From contig JACKCR010000002.1 in the NCBI GenBank assembly GCA_020633975.1, forward strand, positions 2,790,001 through 2,854,000: a stretch of DNA of 64,000 nucleotides. Direction: 5' to 3'. Position 1 is the stretch's first letter; every line of letters starts with the position of its first letter. This DNA is from Candidatus Eiseniibacteriota bacterium. Lineage in GTDB: Bacteria > Eisenbacteria > RBG-16-71-46 > CAIMUX01. A program made the position numbers and the translations under genes. The notes below the pieces were generated by a model. That model did not search any database, was not told the DNA's origin, and was given only the letters and a program-made list of their open reading frames with translations. This document shows, in pieces, positions 1 through 8,317 of this stretch.

Positions 1-330
1 CTCGAAGTCGACCTGCTCGAGCCTGCGAGCGTTCCGGGTCCCGACGAAGTGCTGACAGACACCGACCTCGAGAGCCCAGTTCGGCTTCTAGGGAACCCGG
101 CTCGTGAAACGTTGACACTGGAACTCGAGACCACTGCACACGGAGCGGCCCAGTTCGAGTGGTTCGACTCGGCGGGCCGAAAACTCGGTTCCTGGTCGTC
201 CGCCGTCGGAGAGGGCAGGTCCTCCGTCCACGTCGCCGTGCCCGCGAACTCGAGGAGCGCCGTCCTCTTTCTCCGCGTGAGTCTCCCCGATGGAGGACAC
301 TCTTCACACCGAGTCGTCGTCCTGGAGTAG
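1..330 (+). CDS. C-terminal end of a secreted protein with FlgD/T9SS-like sorting domain (5' truncated by window edge)
   Basis: The frame is open from base 1 to the TAG at 328-330, so this is the tail of a longer gene. The last ~85 residues have the layout of a FlgD-like/type A C-terminal sorting domain: an N-P-A-R-E-T-type opening, a central F-D-S-A-G-R turn, and a final short strand ending in V-V-V-L-E. The same type of tail is seen on three other proteins in this window. GTG at 49 is an internal codon, not a convincing start. The upstream domains, and so the function, are unknown. Secretion by a type-IX-like route is inference. Confidence 0.6.
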   Translation, partial: LEVDLLEPASVPGPDEVLTDTDLESPVRLLGNPARETLTLELETTAHGAAQFEWFDSAGRKLGSWSSAVGEGRSSVHVAVPANSRSAVLFLRVSLPDGGHSSHRVVVLE

Positions 331-440
331 GTCGATCTTGACCTTCCCTCGCCTCCCCGCGATCCTCTCGCCCGAGTGGAGCCGGGCACTGATTCGGAAG
401 GCCGTGGCTCCCAACGGACCTCGAGCCCGGGAGTCTCCTT

Positions 441-3400
441 CTGCGCAGCAACACCATCGTTCCTGCTGGCTTCGTCGCCGTACGGTCCCCGTACCTCCCG
501 TTCGACACCGTCGAGCTCGGTACGGACGGATTCCGCTGCGCGACCGAGCCAGAGAACTCGGCTGCGTGGGAGACGGACTGCAGCACCGCCCGGGAGCGCT
601 TGCGAGCTTGGGTCGCGCGGCCGGACGTCCGTGAGGCACTCTTTCTCGCCTCCCCGTCACTCGAAGAGCGGATAGAGCACTGGATCGATTCTCCTACGTC
701 GGAGAACGGGCTCCGGATCGAAGTCGCACTGACGAAGTACCTCTACCGGATGGCGTCGCGGTGCACTCCTTTCGGCCTCTTCGCGGGAAACGGCGTTGGG
801 CGGATCGGCGGATTCACGCACCTCTCGCTCTCGGAACCGGAGGCGAGGATCCGTCAGACGCGACTCGACATGGGGTACCTCGATGCGGTGGCAGAGAGGA
901 TGGTCGACGACCCAGTCCTCCGTCCCCACCTCCCTTTCCGCACGAACTCGAGCCTCTACGAGATCGCGGGAACGTATCGGTATGCAGAACCTCGTCGATC
1001 GCGAGGCAAACGCGCGTACTTCCTGGTCGACGTCGAGGCGCACGAACATCTCCAGCGCATCGTGGAGCGAGGTAGAGAGTCGTCGAACCTGGACGCGCTC
1101 GCGCAGGCCGCCGTCGACGAGAAGGTTTCGTTCGAGGAAGCGCGCGATTTCGTGGAGGAACTCGTCGACGCGAAGATACTCGTCCCCAGCTTCGGACCGA
1201 TCGTGACCGGATCCGAAGCCGCCGACGACCTCATTCGAAAGTTAGACGGGATCGAGGCAACGAAGGAAGTCCGAGAGACGTTGGATCGAATCCGTTCCAC
1301 TCTCCTCGAAATGGACGCACGGGGCGCGGGGATCCGGCCCGAGGAGTATCATGGACTGCGGGAAATTGCGGAGACCCTCGCGCCCGTCGAGCTGTCTCGT
1401 CTCGTCCAGGTCGACTTGGTTCAACCCGGCCGCGAGTTCACGGTCTCGCAGCGTCTCGTCGACGAGCTGACGGAGGCGGTCCAGGTACTGCTCGACCTAT
1501 TCGGTCACGGCCACCAAGACCCTCTCTCCGAGTTCCGGCGCTCATTCGAAGAACGCTACGGTGAAGCCGACGTCCGCTTGGTGGAGGCACTCGACGAGGA
1601 GATCGGGATCGGCTTCCAGACCTCCCACGGCCCCGGGTCCGACGCATCCCCGCTCATCGCGGGTCTCCCGTTTCCCGCGGCCTTGGAGGACGAGCTTCTG
1701 CCGTGGGGTAGCCGCGCGCGATACCTCGAATGGAAGGTCGCGGCTGCCGTCGCGAAAGGAGACGACGAGGTCGTCCTCGAACCAAGGGAGATCGCGCAGT
1801 TCCACGTCGCCAACGGTCCTAGTCTCGCCCCCGCCCATCACATCCACGCGACGATCCTCGAGGACTCACGCGACTCGGAGCGGTCCAGGGTGACGCAAAG
1901 CGGAGCGGACCGAGATACAGCGCGAGTCGCGATCCTGGAAGCCGCGGGGGGCCCTTCCGGCGCACGGTTCCTAGGACGGTTCTGTCAGGCGGACCCCCAG
2001 CTACGTGAATTCGTCGAGGCGCACCTACGCGCGGAGGAGTCGCTCGAACCAGACGTCCGCTACTTCGAGATCGTCCATCTCCCGGAGGGACGGATCGGGA
2101 ACATCCTCGCCCGCCCAGTTCTCCGAGACCTCGAAGTCGAGTACTCCGGCATCTCGGGCGCGGAGCGCGATCACGTTCTCACCGCAGACGATCTCTGGAT
2201 CGGGCTACGCAACGGTCGGATCGTTCTCTGGTCCAAGTCCCTCGGCTCCGAAGTTCGCCCGCGGCTCACGAGTGCCCACAACGCAGTGTGGAACAGCCTC
2301 GGCCTCTACCGCTTCCTCGTCACGCTCCAGGCGCAGGGTGACATCGAAGGTGTGATGTGGAACTGGGGGCCGCTCGAGAGTCGGCCACATCTTCCCCGCG
2401 TCCGCTACAAGAGGATCGTGCTGTCCCGCGCGGCATGGAACATCCCGAAGCAGGAGATCGAGGCGTTTCGTGGCCACACGGGCCATGCCGCTTTCCTCGC
2501 CGCTCAGAAGTGGAGAGAGCGCCGGCGACTCCCTCGTTGGGTTGGGCTCGTCGATCAAGACAACGTCCTCACCATCGACCTCGACCACCCTCTCTCCGTG
2601 GCGACGCTTCTCGGGGAGCTCCGCACACGCGAACAGGCGATACTCCACGAGGTGTTCCCAGGAGCACGAACGGACGTCATCGATGGACCGGACGGCAGGC
2701 ACACGAACGAGATACTGCTTCCGCTCGTCCGGATGCCGCGCGGAGATCGCGAGAGGCCGCACACTCCCCAACCAACAGCTCCGCAATCGCACGTTCCGCC
2801 CCCCCACGCCCCGCGGCCGCACGGGCCGCGGGATCACATTCCGTCGGTGTTCGTACCGGGCTCGGAATGGCTCACGATCAAACTCTACGCGGGCACGAGT
2901 GGTGTCGATACCGTCCTCACGGATCTCGTGCTGCCTCTGGCATCGGAGTTTCAAGAGCGCGGCTCGATCGACCGATGGTTCTTCCTTCGCTACCAGGACC
3001 CCGATTGGCACCTTCGCGTTCGCTTCCATGGCGACCCGACCGTTCTCCTCGGCGAGCTCCTACCTGCGCTACACGAAGCGGCCGACCCTCATCTCGGATC
3101 TCGACGTATCCATCGGATCCAGCTCGACACCTACTCGAGAGAGACGTTCCGGTACGGCGGAGAAGGGGCCATCGAATTCGCCGAGGAGATCTTCCACCGC
3201 GACAGCGAAGTGACGGCCGCCTTCCTCGAACTCGTCCCGGGCGATGAAGGACTCACCCTGCGTGGCCAGTTCGCCCTCGTTTCGATGGACCGGCTTCTCT
3301 CTGACCTCGGATTCGATCTTGCTGCAAGACAGACTCTGACCGACCGGCTCGCCGAGATGTTCGGAAACGAATTCCAGATCGACGGCGCGTTCCGCAAGGC

Positions 3401-3743
3401 TCTCCGCGATCGGTACCGCAGCGAGCGTTCGCTCGTGGAGGATGTGCTTGGCGAACGGGGCGACGCAGCCGAAGCACTCGGCCCAGCCTACGACCTACTC
3501 CGCGCGAGATCCGCAGCGACAGAGGTGCCGATTCGCGCCATCCACGAACTCGCCGCCCAGGGGCGACTCACGGAGCCGATCGAGGAGATCACCGGAAGCC
3601 TCCTCCACATGTTGGCCAACCGGGTCCTGCGTAGCTCACAGAGAGCCCAGGAACTCGTGCTCTACCGGTTCCTGGAGAAGACCTACGCATCGCAGTTGGC
3701 GCGTGGCCGCAAGGACCCCGGATCGCGCGGAACAAGTGTATGA
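441..3743 (+). CDS. lanB: LanB-type lanthipeptide dehydratase (full length)
   Basis: It dehydrates Ser/Thr of a lanthipeptide precursor by tRNA-dependent glutamylation and elimination. The N-terminal glutamylation domain shows R-S-P-Y-L-P-F-D-T (Arg about residue 15, equivalent to the essential early Arg of NisB), the A-S-P-S-L motif, and Y-R-M-A-S-R-C-T-P-F-G-L-F near residues 102-115 with its conserved Arg/Arg/Thr. A His/Pro-rich linker (about 764-804) leads to the SpaB_C elimination domain, with H-L-R-V-R, D-T-Y-S-R-E-T-F-R-Y-G-G and the terminal L-L-H-M-L-A-N-R motif containing the catalytic-type His. The first standard start is TTG at 600, but it would delete the conserved N-terminus. 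No ATG/GTG/TTG lies in frame between the stop at 390 and 600. CTG at 441, seven bases after GGGAG, is the best candidate, giving 1100 residues. The stop overlaps the next gene (ATGA). Confidence 0.9.
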   Translation: MRSNTIVPAGFVAVRSPYLPFDTVELGTDGFRCATEPENSAAWETDCSTARERLRAWVARPDVREALFLASPSLEERIEHWIDSPTSENGLRIEVALTKYLYRMASRCTPFGLFAGNGVGRIGGFTHLSLSEPEARIRQTRLDMGYLDAVAERMVDDPVLRPHLPFRTNSSLYEIAGTYRYAEPRRSRGKRAYFLVDVEAHEHLQRIVERGRESSNLDALAQAAVDEKVSFEEARDFVEELVDAKILVPSFGPIVTGSEAADDLIRKLDGIEATKEVRETLDRIRSTLLEMDARGAGIRPEEYHGLREIAETLAPVELSRLVQVDLVQPGREFTVSQRLVDELTEAVQVLLDLFGHGHQDPLSEFRRSFEERYGEADVRLVEALDEEIGIGFQTSHGPGSDASPLIAGLPFPAALEDELLPWGSRARYLEWKVAAAVAKGDDEVVLEPREIAQFHVANGPSLAPAHHIHATILEDSRDSERSRVTQSGADRDTARVAILEAAGGPSGARFLGRFCQADPQLREFVEAHLRAEESLEPDVRYFEIVHLPEGRIGNILARPVLRDLEVEYSGISGAERDHVLTADDLWIGLRNGRIVLWSKSLGSEVRPRLTSAHNAVWNSLGLYRFLVTLQAQGDIEGVMWNWGPLESRPHLPRVRYKRIVLSRAAWNIPKQEIEAFRGHTGHAAFLAAQKWRERRRLPRWVGLVDQDNVLTIDLDHPLSVATLLGELRTREQAILHEVFPGARTDVIDGPDGRHTNEILLPLVRMPRGDRERPHTPQPTAPQSHVPPPHAPRPHGPRDHIPSVFVPGSEWLTIKLYAGTSGVDTVLTDLVLPLASEFQERGSIDRWFFLRYQDPDWHLRVRFHGDPTVLLGELLPALHEAADPHLGSRRIHRIQLDTYSRETFRYGGEGAIEFAEEIFHRDSEVTAAFLELVPGDEGLTLRGQFALVSMDRLLSDLGFDLAARQTLTDRLAEMFGNEFQIDGAFRKALRDRYRSERSLVEDVLGERGDAAEALGPAYDLLRARSAATEVPIRAIHELAAQGRLTEPIEEITGSLLHMLANRVLRSSQRAQELVLYRFLEKTYASQLARGRKDPGSRGTSV

Positions 3744-4327
3744 CCCAAGAGAGACGCGCGACCGAGGACGACCTCTTCCGGAAGGAAGCACTCGAGGAGT
3801 TTGCCACCTCGCGGGCTCACGGACGACTCCTCCGAATCTCCCCCACCTGGTCCTCTTGGGTTTTCTGGCTCTTGCTGTTCACTTTGGTCTCCGGATTCGC
3901 GTTCATTGCGTTCGTGCCCGTGGGCCAGTACGCGACAGGAGTTGCAGGGATCACCTCACACGAGGGGGTGACGGCCCTCTTCCCTTCCTCCGATCGAGGA
4001 GGTCTCGAAGTCGGACAACAGCTCGTCCTCATCCCACGTGAAGGCACCGGGACGATCGCTTGCCGAATCGCCGCCGTCGACCCGGCAATCCTCGGACCCG
4101 AGCAAGTAAGGACACGCATGGGCACGTCGGCCGAGCGCATTCTGTCGGCTTGGTCTGCGCTCGACGGCGCGTCCCCGCCTCGCGCGGGGCAGGACGGCGT
4201 AGTCTTGGTGCACGCCTCGATCCTCGCGCCCGTCCCTGATGTCCCGGTCGGACTGGTCGGACGCGCCGAGGTCCGCGTCGGCGACGAGACCTTGCTCCGC
4301 ACATTCGCTCCGGGAGGGGGACGATGA
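3740..4327 (+). CDS. Minimal HlyD-like membrane fusion/adaptor protein of the lanthipeptide exporter
   Basis: This 195-residue protein has one transmembrane helix at about 37-61, followed by a beta-rich periplasmic part. The sequence after the helix (V-G-Q-Y-A-T-G-V-A-G-I) and a later L-E-V-G-Q-Q-L-V-L-I stretch resemble the lipoyl-like hairpin region of HlyD-family adaptors. The long coiled coil of classical HlyD proteins is missing, so this is a reduced version. Its start overlaps the LanB stop by 4 bases and its stop overlaps the LanT start by 4 bases, so the three genes should be translationally coupled. The inferred role is to link the ABC exporter to the outer envelope. The family assignment rests on short similarity and context. 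Confidence 0.6.
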   Translation: MTQERRATEDDLFRKEALEEFATSRAHGRLLRISPTWSSWVFWLLLFTLVSGFAFIAFVPVGQYATGVAGITSHEGVTALFPSSDRGGLEVGQQLVLIPREGTGTIACRIAAVDPAILGPEQVRTRMGTSAERILSAWSALDGASPPRAGQDGVVLVHASILAPVPDVPVGLVGRAEVRVGDETLLRTFAPGGGR

Positions 4328-6513
4328 CACTCGGTCTCTCACTCTCCCGCCGACGTATCCCCCACGTGCAGCAGCTCGAGATGGCGGACTGCGGCCCGGC
4401 CTGCCTCACGATGGTCCTCGGCTACTACGGACATCACGTCTCTCTCGACGAGGTGCGCGACCGCTTCGCGACCGGACGTGATGGTTCCTCGGCATATGAC
4501 ATCTTGGAAGTCGCGAGAACATTCGGGCTCGGTGGCCGAGCCGTACAGCTCGATCTGGACGATCTCGACGTCCTCCCAGCTGCGTCCATCCTCCACTGGC
4601 GAATGAGCCACTTCGTCCTCCTAGAGTCGCTCCGCAAGGACGGCATCGACATCGTGGACCCCGACGGAGGCTCCCGCTTCGTGAAGGAGGACGAGCTGAG
4701 CCGTTCGTTCACGGGCGTCGCCATCCTCCTCGAACCAGGCGACCACTTCGAGGAGCACGGCGCCGCCTCGTCGCCGTTCTCCTCGTACCTCCGCCGCCTT
4801 CGCTCGCACACGGGGCTCCTCGCCCGCACCGTCGTTCTCTCGATCCTCCTCCAGATCCTCGCCATGGCGCTCCCTCTCGCGACAGGAACGGTGGTGGATC
4901 GGATCGTTCCGCGCTCCGACGAGTCGCTGTTGGCCGTGCTCTTCGCAGGAATCGGGCTCGTCGCGATCTACACGTTCTTCTCTTCCTACGTCCGCGCCCA
5001 CATGCTCCTCGCGCTGCGTACGCACCTCGACATGGAGATGACGACGAGCTTCCTCCGGCACCTCCTCCGTCTGCCCTTCTCGTTCTTCCAGCTCCGGCAG
5101 ACCGGCGACCTCATGATGCGGCTCAACTCCAACGCAACGATCCGGGAGCTCCTCACTGCAGGTGTCATGTCCGGGCTCCTCGACGGCATCCTCGTCGCGG
5201 GCTACCTCGTCGTCATCCTATGGACCAGTCCTTTTCTCGGCGCCCTGGTCGTGCTGCTCGGACTCATCCGTGTGATCGTGTTCCTCGCGACGAAGCGCAA
5301 GTACCGAATCCTCACTGGTGAGTCCCTCCAGGCGCTTGCCGAGTCGTCGAACTACGAAGTCCAGATGATCGAAGGGATCGAGACGCTCAAGACTTCGGGC
5401 GCAGAACGGCGCGCACAGGAGATCTGGTCCAACCTCTTCGTCGACGTACTCAACGTCTCGATCCGGAGGGGACGTCTTTCCGCGGTCGTCGACTCTCTCC
5501 TCTACACGCTCGAGCTCGCCTCCCCGCTCGTCATCCTCGCACTCGGGACATATCTGGTTCTCGAAGGCCGGCTCACCCTCGGAACCATGCTCGCGGTAAC
5601 GACACTCGCTGCCGGCTTCCTCCGTCCTCTTGGCTCCCTCGTCACCACCGCTTTGGAACTCCAACAGCTGTGGAGCACAGTGGAACGGGTCGACGACGTG
5701 CTCCGTCAGGAACCGGAACAGGAGGAATCGCGTCCCCCGGCCCCAGAGCTCGAGGGAAAGATCACGCTCGCCGGTCTCTCCTTCCGCTACGGCGACCGGG
5801 CGCCTTGGGCCGTCCAGAGCGTCGACCTCGAGATTCCCGCTCGATCACAGATCGCGATCGTCGGTCCGAGCGGTTCCGGCAAATCGACCTTGGCGAGACT
5901 GCTGGCGGCGCTCTACATGCCGACAGAAGGAGAGATCCTCTTCGACGACCGATCACTCACGGACAGAGACGTCACGTCGCTCCGTCGTCAGCTCGGCTTC
6001 GTCCCGCAGCATCCGTTCCTCTTCGGCTCTACCATCCGCGCGAACATCTCGATGGCCGATGGAGAGGTACCACTCGCCGAGATCGAAGCGGCAGCGAGGC
6101 TGTCCGACGTCCACGACGAGATCGACGTCCTGCCGCTCCGCTACGAGACACCGCTTGCATCGACCGGGTCCAACCTATCCGGCGGACAGAGGCAGCGGAT
6201 CGCTCTAGCGCGTGCACTCCTCCGGCGACCGCCGATTCTCGTGCTCGACGAAGCGACGAGCCATCTCGACACGAGGTCGGAGCGTCGAGTCTACGAGAGC
6301 TTGCGGAAGCTCGACGTCACTCGCGTCGTCATCGCACACCGGCTCTCCACCGTTGTCGACTCGGACCTCATCGTGGTCATGGACCAGGGACGAATCGTCG
6401 AACGAGGCACGCACGACGAGCTCCTGAGGAACGGCGCACTCTACTCGGAACTCGCGCGAGGTCTGCCCGCGGAGTCCGACGCATCGCCGGACTCGCCGAC
6501 GGCTCGGGAGTGA
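4324..6513 (+). CDS. lanT: Peptidase C39-containing ABC transporter (leader-cleaving lanthipeptide exporter)
   Basis: This 729-residue protein would cut the leader from the modified peptide and export it. An N-terminal C39 cysteine peptidase domain (about 10-140) has the A-D-C-G-P-A-C-L motif with catalytic Cys at about 23, His at about 96 (S-H-F-V-L-L-E) and Asp at about 112. The ABC membrane domain covers about 160-440. The ATPase domain has Walker A G-P-S-G-S-G-K-S-T near 513, signature L-S-G-G-Q-R-Q-R, Walker B I-L-V-L-D-E-A and the switch His in I-A-H-R-L-S. C39 peptidases cut after Gly-Gly, Gly-Ala or Gly-Ser, which matches the Gly-Ala of the precursor at 7911-8072. The gene overlaps the adaptor by 4 bases and ends 32 bases before the convergent lanC. 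Confidence 0.95.
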   Translation: MTLGLSLSRRRIPHVQQLEMADCGPACLTMVLGYYGHHVSLDEVRDRFATGRDGSSAYDILEVARTFGLGGRAVQLDLDDLDVLPAASILHWRMSHFVLLESLRKDGIDIVDPDGGSRFVKEDELSRSFTGVAILLEPGDHFEEHGAASSPFSSYLRRLRSHTGLLARTVVLSILLQILAMALPLATGTVVDRIVPRSDESLLAVLFAGIGLVAIYTFFSSYVRAHMLLALRTHLDMEMTTSFLRHLLRLPFSFFQLRQTGDLMMRLNSNATIRELLTAGVMSGLLDGILVAGYLVVILWTSPFLGALVVLLGLIRVIVFLATKRKYRILTGESLQALAESSNYEVQMIEGIETLKTSGAERRAQEIWSNLFVDVLNVSIRRGRLSAVVDSLLYTLELASPLVILALGTYLVLEGRLTLGTMLAVTTLAAGFLRPLGSLVTTALELQQLWSTVERVDDVLRQEPEQEESRPPAPELEGKITLAGLSFRYGDRAPWAVQSVDLEIPARSQIAIVGPSGSGKSTLARLLAALYMPTEGEILFDDRSLTDRDVTSLRRQLGFVPQHPFLFGSTIRANISMADGEVPLAEIEAAARLSDVHDEIDVLPLRYETPLASTGSNLSGGQRQRIALARALLRRPPILVLDEATSHLDTRSERRVYESLRKLDVTRVVIAHRLSTVVDSDLIVVMDQGRIVERGTHDELLRNGALYSELARGLPAESDASPDSPTARE

Positions 6514-6545
6514 GTTTCGCCTCGCTGGCGACTCTCGAGTGAGTC

Positions 6546-7847
6546 TCAGAACGGAATGTCGACGAGGAGGGCTCGGTCCCAGGTCGGGAGTGGCAGGTCG
6601 CTCAGTGCCGAGAGAAGGACGAGACCCGCACCTGCGGCTCCGGTGAGCCACGCCGGGTCTTCGATGTACTCGCCGTCCATCTTCCGCTCGAAGCAGTACG
6701 TTGCGAGGCCGGCGACGTTCGGAACGTCTTCCCGCCGCTCGAGGAGACGCGCCAACCACGACAGCGCAGCTTCGCGGCAGGTCTCGTCTCCGGTAGCACG
6801 GTAGATCCTGTGGAAGAGATGCGCGACGCCTGCGCTTCCATGACAGAGCCCCGCGTCGACGACACCCGAGCCATCGAGTTCTCGACATGATGCAACGTGA
6901 GCCACCTCCAGTGCGTGCGCGACTACGTCGGGACGTCCGAGCACCATCCCCGCTCCGCAGAGAGTGACGGCAACGCCGGGATCTCCGTAGCACCAGGCCA
7001 AACGCGCAGGATCCGGAGTGACGCCGTCGGCGACGAAGTCCGGATACGCACTCACTCCACCTGCGGGGAGACGTTGGGCGAGCAACCAATCGACCGCGCT
7101 GGCCAGGAGAGACATCGCGCGCGAACGCACGGAGGGAACGCTAGCAAAGCGTGACAGTATCCCCACCACTCCAGGCACACCATGAGACAGGCCGAGGTTG
7201 AAGTACCGCTCGTCGACTTCGACGTCCTGCCCCTGGGCCGTGCGTGTCAGCATTCCACTCGGCCAGGACACTCCGACCGACTGGACACACGCCGTCCGCT
7301 CGAGTCTCTTGAGGATCGCGTCGATCATCCGCTCGGCGAGGGGACGTCCCCGCCTCTCGAGCGCGTAAATGCCGTGCCCCGCAAGTCCGTCGATCAGGTC
7401 GTACGCAGGAACGAAGGAGGGATCCGAGAGGCCCTCGAGGAGGGACTCGTCGATGTCGGCGTTGAGATCATCCTCCCCATCTTGGGGCTGTCCTAGGACG
7501 GAGAGCACGTGCTCCACCGCCCACGCAACTCCTGGGAACCCGCAGAGAAGCGACGCGTCCATATCCGCAGAAGGAAGCTGCTCGATCGACTCCTCGAGGA
7601 GCCCTAGTGCGGTCTCTCCGGCGGTTTCTGGGTCGACGCCCCCTTGGCTGGAGGCGAGATGGGCAAAGAACACAGCGTGCCCGCAGCGGCCGAGGCCGAG
7701 CGAGATCGTCCGGAGCCCCGTGTCATCAGGTCGCCCCGAGAGCGTCCACTCCTCGTGAGGCACGGCGAGGCGCTCGGCGATCTCGCGCACGCGAAGCGTG
7801 GCCTCTCTACGCAGGACCCCCTCGAGTAGTGGTTCGTGTGTCGTCAT
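6546..7847 (-). CDS. lanC: LanC-type lanthionine synthetase (cyclase)
   Basis: This 433-residue protein joins Cys thiols to dehydrated Ser/Thr to form thioether rings. It shows the repeated alpha/alpha-barrel motifs of LanC: L-C-G-F-P-G-V-A-W, L-S-H-G-V-P-G-V-V-G, W-C-Y-G-D-P-G-V-A and L-C-H-G-S-A-G-V-A-H. The Cys of W-C-Y-G-D and the Cys-His pair of L-C-H-G are the three zinc ligands of NisC, so the active site looks intact. It lies 63 bases downstream of the precursor gene on the same strand, and a strong hairpin sits in that gap. It converges on lanT. ATG at 7847 is the chosen start; no strong ribosome-binding site precedes it, so translation may depend on the upstream gene. Confidence 0.93.
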   Translation of the reverse strand: MTTHEPLLEGVLRREATLRVREIAERLAVPHEEWTLSGRPDDTGLRTISLGLGRCGHAVFFAHLASSQGGVDPETAGETALGLLEESIEQLPSADMDASLLCGFPGVAWAVEHVLSVLGQPQDGEDDLNADIDESLLEGLSDPSFVPAYDLIDGLAGHGIYALERRGRPLAERMIDAILKRLERTACVQSVGVSWPSGMLTRTAQGQDVEVDERYFNLGLSHGVPGVVGILSRFASVPSVRSRAMSLLASAVDWLLAQRLPAGGVSAYPDFVADGVTPDPARLAWCYGDPGVAVTLCGAGMVLGRPDVVAHALEVAHVASCRELDGSGVVDAGLCHGSAGVAHLFHRIYRATGDETCREAALSWLARLLERREDVPNVAGLATYCFERKMDGEYIEDPAWLTGAAGAGLVLLSALSDLPLPTWDRALLVDIPF

Positions 7848-7859
7848 GGGGTGTAGAGG

Positions 7860-7889
7860 GCGAGCGGTCGATAGCCCAAGACCGCTCGC
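7860..7889 (-). promoter_or_regulatory. Perfect 10-bp hairpin between precursor gene and lanC
   Basis: GCGAGCGGTC at 7860-7869 is exactly complementary to GACCGCTCGC at 7880-7889 across a 10-base loop. It fills most of the 63-base gap between the lanA stop and the lanC start. No T-run follows in the direction of transcription, so it is not a classical terminator. In other lantibiotic operons a hairpin at this position limits read-through or protects the lanA message, making peptide mRNA more abundant than enzyme mRNA. That role here is inference. Confidence 0.6.
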
Positions 7890-7910
7890 ACGCTCACTCG
7901 GTCCTCTGGC

Positions 7911-8072
7911 TTAGCAGAAGATGAGGCAGGAGTTGTTCGGACGAGAGCTCGTGTGCGTGCAAGGGCACTTCGTGGTGAGCGCTGCACCCTCGACCCGCTT
8001 CGTCTCGGTCTCGGTGAGGCAACGCAGGGTCTTCCGGTTGAGGGACAGCTTCTTGATTCCAGCCTTCTTCAT
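7911..8072 (-). CDS. lanA: Class I lanthipeptide precursor peptide
   Basis: This 53-residue peptide starts at ATG 8072, preceded by AGGAGG at ideal spacing; a longer upstream frame (to 8117) lacks such a site. The leader (1-30) begins M-K-K-A-G-I-K-K-L-S-L-N-R-K-T-L, resembling the K-L-x-L-x-K-x-T-L motif of class I lanthipeptide leaders from Bacteroidota-like bacteria. It ends V-E-G-A, a double-glycine-type site for the C39 domain of LanT, with Leu at -12 and Glu at -8. The 23-residue core (31-53) has Cys at 36, 38, 49 and 53 and Ser/Thr at 33, 34, 39, 41, 42, 43 and 48, so up to four thioether rings are possible. The C-terminal residue is Cys. It lies upstream of lanC and diverges from a subtilisin gene. 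Confidence 0.88.
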   Translation of the reverse strand: MKKAGIKKLSLNRKTLRCLTETETKRVEGAALTTKCPCTHTSSRPNNSCLIFC

Positions 8073-8135
8073 CGGAGTCCTCCTGAAAGAGTCGAACTTC
8101 GCGGCCGCCCGGGACACCCTGTCCGGGACTGGGGG

Positions 8136-8165
8136 AGTCTAGTGGAGCCCCGCGCCCCCTCGCAA
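8136..8165 (-). promoter_or_regulatory. Candidate sigma70-like promoter for the lanA-lanC unit
   Basis: Read on the minus strand, TTGCGA (8160-8165) and TAGACT (8136-8141) are separated by 18 bases and would start transcription about 55 bases before the lanA ATG. A short GC hairpin with one bulged G (8108-8127) would lie in the leader. This is pattern matching only; no housekeeping consensus for this lineage is known to me. Confidence 0.35.
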
Positions 8166-8275
8166 GGAGGAGGCGCCGCCGATCGGGGTTTGGCCCATTA
8201 CATTTGGTGGAAGGAGGATCGGGCATCGTTGAAGCCCGTCGAATGGCGCCAATCGCCTATACTCGGAGGACGCCG

Positions 8276-8297
8276 AGGGCCCATCTGCCTGGGCCCT
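8276..8297 (+). promoter_or_regulatory. Hairpin in the 5' leader of the subtilisin gene
   Basis: AGGGCCCA (8276-8283) pairs perfectly with TGGGCCCT (8290-8297) over a 6-base loop. It lies just upstream of the GGAGGA ribosome-binding site of the GTG-started gene at 8318. A TATACT hexamer at 8258-8263 could be the -10 element, but no good -35 stands at normal spacing. The structure could influence translation or message stability. Confidence 0.4.
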
Positions 8298-8317
8298 GAA
8301 CCGCAACGGAGGAACTC

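Noticed and set aside
600-3743. TTG 600 as the start of LanB.
   Set aside because: It removes the conserved N-terminal motif and the essential Arg; the upstream in-frame sequence is clearly LanB-like.
5670-6542. A 290-codon frame overlapping the LanT gene.
   Set aside because: It is an alternate-frame shadow of the ABC ATPase domain with no independent motif.
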